DNA of 6,660 bases, taken from an uncultured Clostridia bacterium. Its GTDB lineage: Bacteria; Bacillota; Clostridia; Lachnospirales; Anaerotignaceae. This document shows, piece by piece, positions 6,171 to 6,660 of this stretch (positions are counted from its first letter, which is position 1; the number at the start of each line of letters is the position of its first letter). Position numbers and translations under genes: made by a program. Under the pieces are notes generated by a model. It made no database searches. It saw only the letters and a list, made by a program, of their open reading frames with translations, and was not told the DNA's origin. The stretch covers positions 1 through 6,660 of the forward strand of contig CALASU010000221.1 in the NCBI GenBank assembly GCA_937888765.1. The letters are read 5' to 3'.

Positions 6171-6660
6171 TACTGAGGCTTTGTAATAACGTCATCAATC
6201 AGACCATAAGCCTTTGCTTCTTCCGCTGTCATAAAGTTATCACGTTCTGTATCCTGTTCCACCTGTTCTACAGGCTTGCCTGTATTTTCAGCCAGAATTT
6301 CATTCAGTTTCTGCTTTGTCCGCAGAATATTTTCTGCATGGATGCGGATATCTGTTGCCTGCCCTCTTGCGCCGCCGCTGGGCTGGTGGATCATCACTTC
6401 TGCATTGGGCAGAGCATAGCGTTTGCCTTTTGCGCCGCCTGCCAGCAGGAATGCGCCCATGCTTGCCGCCATACCGATGCAGATTGTGGATACATCAGGC
6501 TTAATATACTGCATTGTGTCATAAATAGCCATCCCCGCTGTTACAGAACCACCGGGGCTGTTGATGTACAGGTTGATATCCTTGTCAGGGTCTTCCGCAG
6601 CCAGGAACAGCAGCTGTGCCACAACCAGGCTTGCTGTCACATCATTGACTTCTTCACCCA
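6170..6660 (-). CDS. clpP: ATP-dependent Clp protease proteolytic subunit ClpP (5' end outside window)
   Basis: ClpP is the serine peptidase that forms a double heptameric ring and degrades proteins delivered by ClpX or ClpC. The gene is cut by the right edge: the reading frame stays open to base 6660 and reads GEEVND-V-TASLV there, a conserved internal ClpP segment, so the GTG at 6640 codes an internal valine and is not the start. Roughly 160 residues are visible out of about 195-200 in the family. The catalytic triad is intact: Ser in GMAASMGAF (codon 6463-6461), His in MIHQPSGG (codon 6388-6386) and Asp in ERDNFMTAEEA (codon 6241-6239). The oxyanion-hole region SPGGSV and the handle helix (about 6350-6270) are also recognisable. 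clpX begins 15 bases downstream. The promoter and any regulator site lie outside the window. Confidence 0.98.
   Translation of the reverse strand, partial: GEEVNDVTASLVVAQLLFLAAEDPDKDINLYINSPGGSVTAGMAIYDTMQYIKPDVSTICIGMAASMGAFLLAGGAKGKRYALPNAEVMIHQPSGGARGQATDIRIHAENILRTKQKLNEILAENTGKPVEQVEQDTERDNFMTAEEAKAYGLIDDVITKPQ

Noticed and set aside
6638..6640. GTG at 6640 as the clpP start
   Set aside because: The frame continues to the window edge and encodes the conserved GEEVND segment before it, so this codon is an internal valine.

Overview
The window holds four housekeeping or metabolic genes, all on the minus strand. In transcription order (right to left) they are the 3' part of clpP, complete clpX, a complete threonine ammonia-lyase gene (ilvA type), and a complete, unusually long ftsK/spoIIIE. 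Protein sequences, strong AGGAGG-type ribosome binding sites, intrinsic terminators and a single-ACT-domain threonine deaminase all suggest a Gram-positive anaerobe of the class Clostridia. A threonine-fermenting Lachnospirales or Anaerotignum-like lineage is possible, but that placement is a guess from general resemblance.

Layout. At 6660-6170 is clpP, cut by the right window edge. Fifteen bases after it comes clpX (6154-4859), whose ribosome binding site touches the clpP stop codon, so the two form one transcription unit ended by a hairpin with a T-tract (about 4810-4841). The 292-base gap between clpX and ilvA holds that terminator, A/T-rich sequence with a short direct repeat, a near-consensus vegetative promoter (-35 at 4678-4683, 17-base spacer, TATAAT at 4655-4660), a leader with a perfect 9-bp inverted repeat (4612-4637), and a strong ribosome binding site. 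ilvA (4566-3373) is therefore an independent unit, closed by a 10-bp-stem terminator (3305-3337). A 180-base gap follows, with a weaker extended -10 promoter candidate. ftsK runs from 3192 to 34 and ends just before a GC-rich hairpin at the left edge.

How the genes relate. ClpX unfolds tagged proteins and feeds them into the ClpP chamber, so these two work as one machine. Threonine ammonia-lyase makes 2-oxobutyrate for isoleucine synthesis or propionate fermentation. FtsK pumps chromosomal DNA through the septum. The latter two have their own signals and no evident functional link to clpPX. No tRNA, rRNA, CRISPR array, insertion sequence, phage gene or novel multigene system was seen. The points most worth checking are the ilvA leader and promoter, and the elaborate N-terminus and linker of FtsK.
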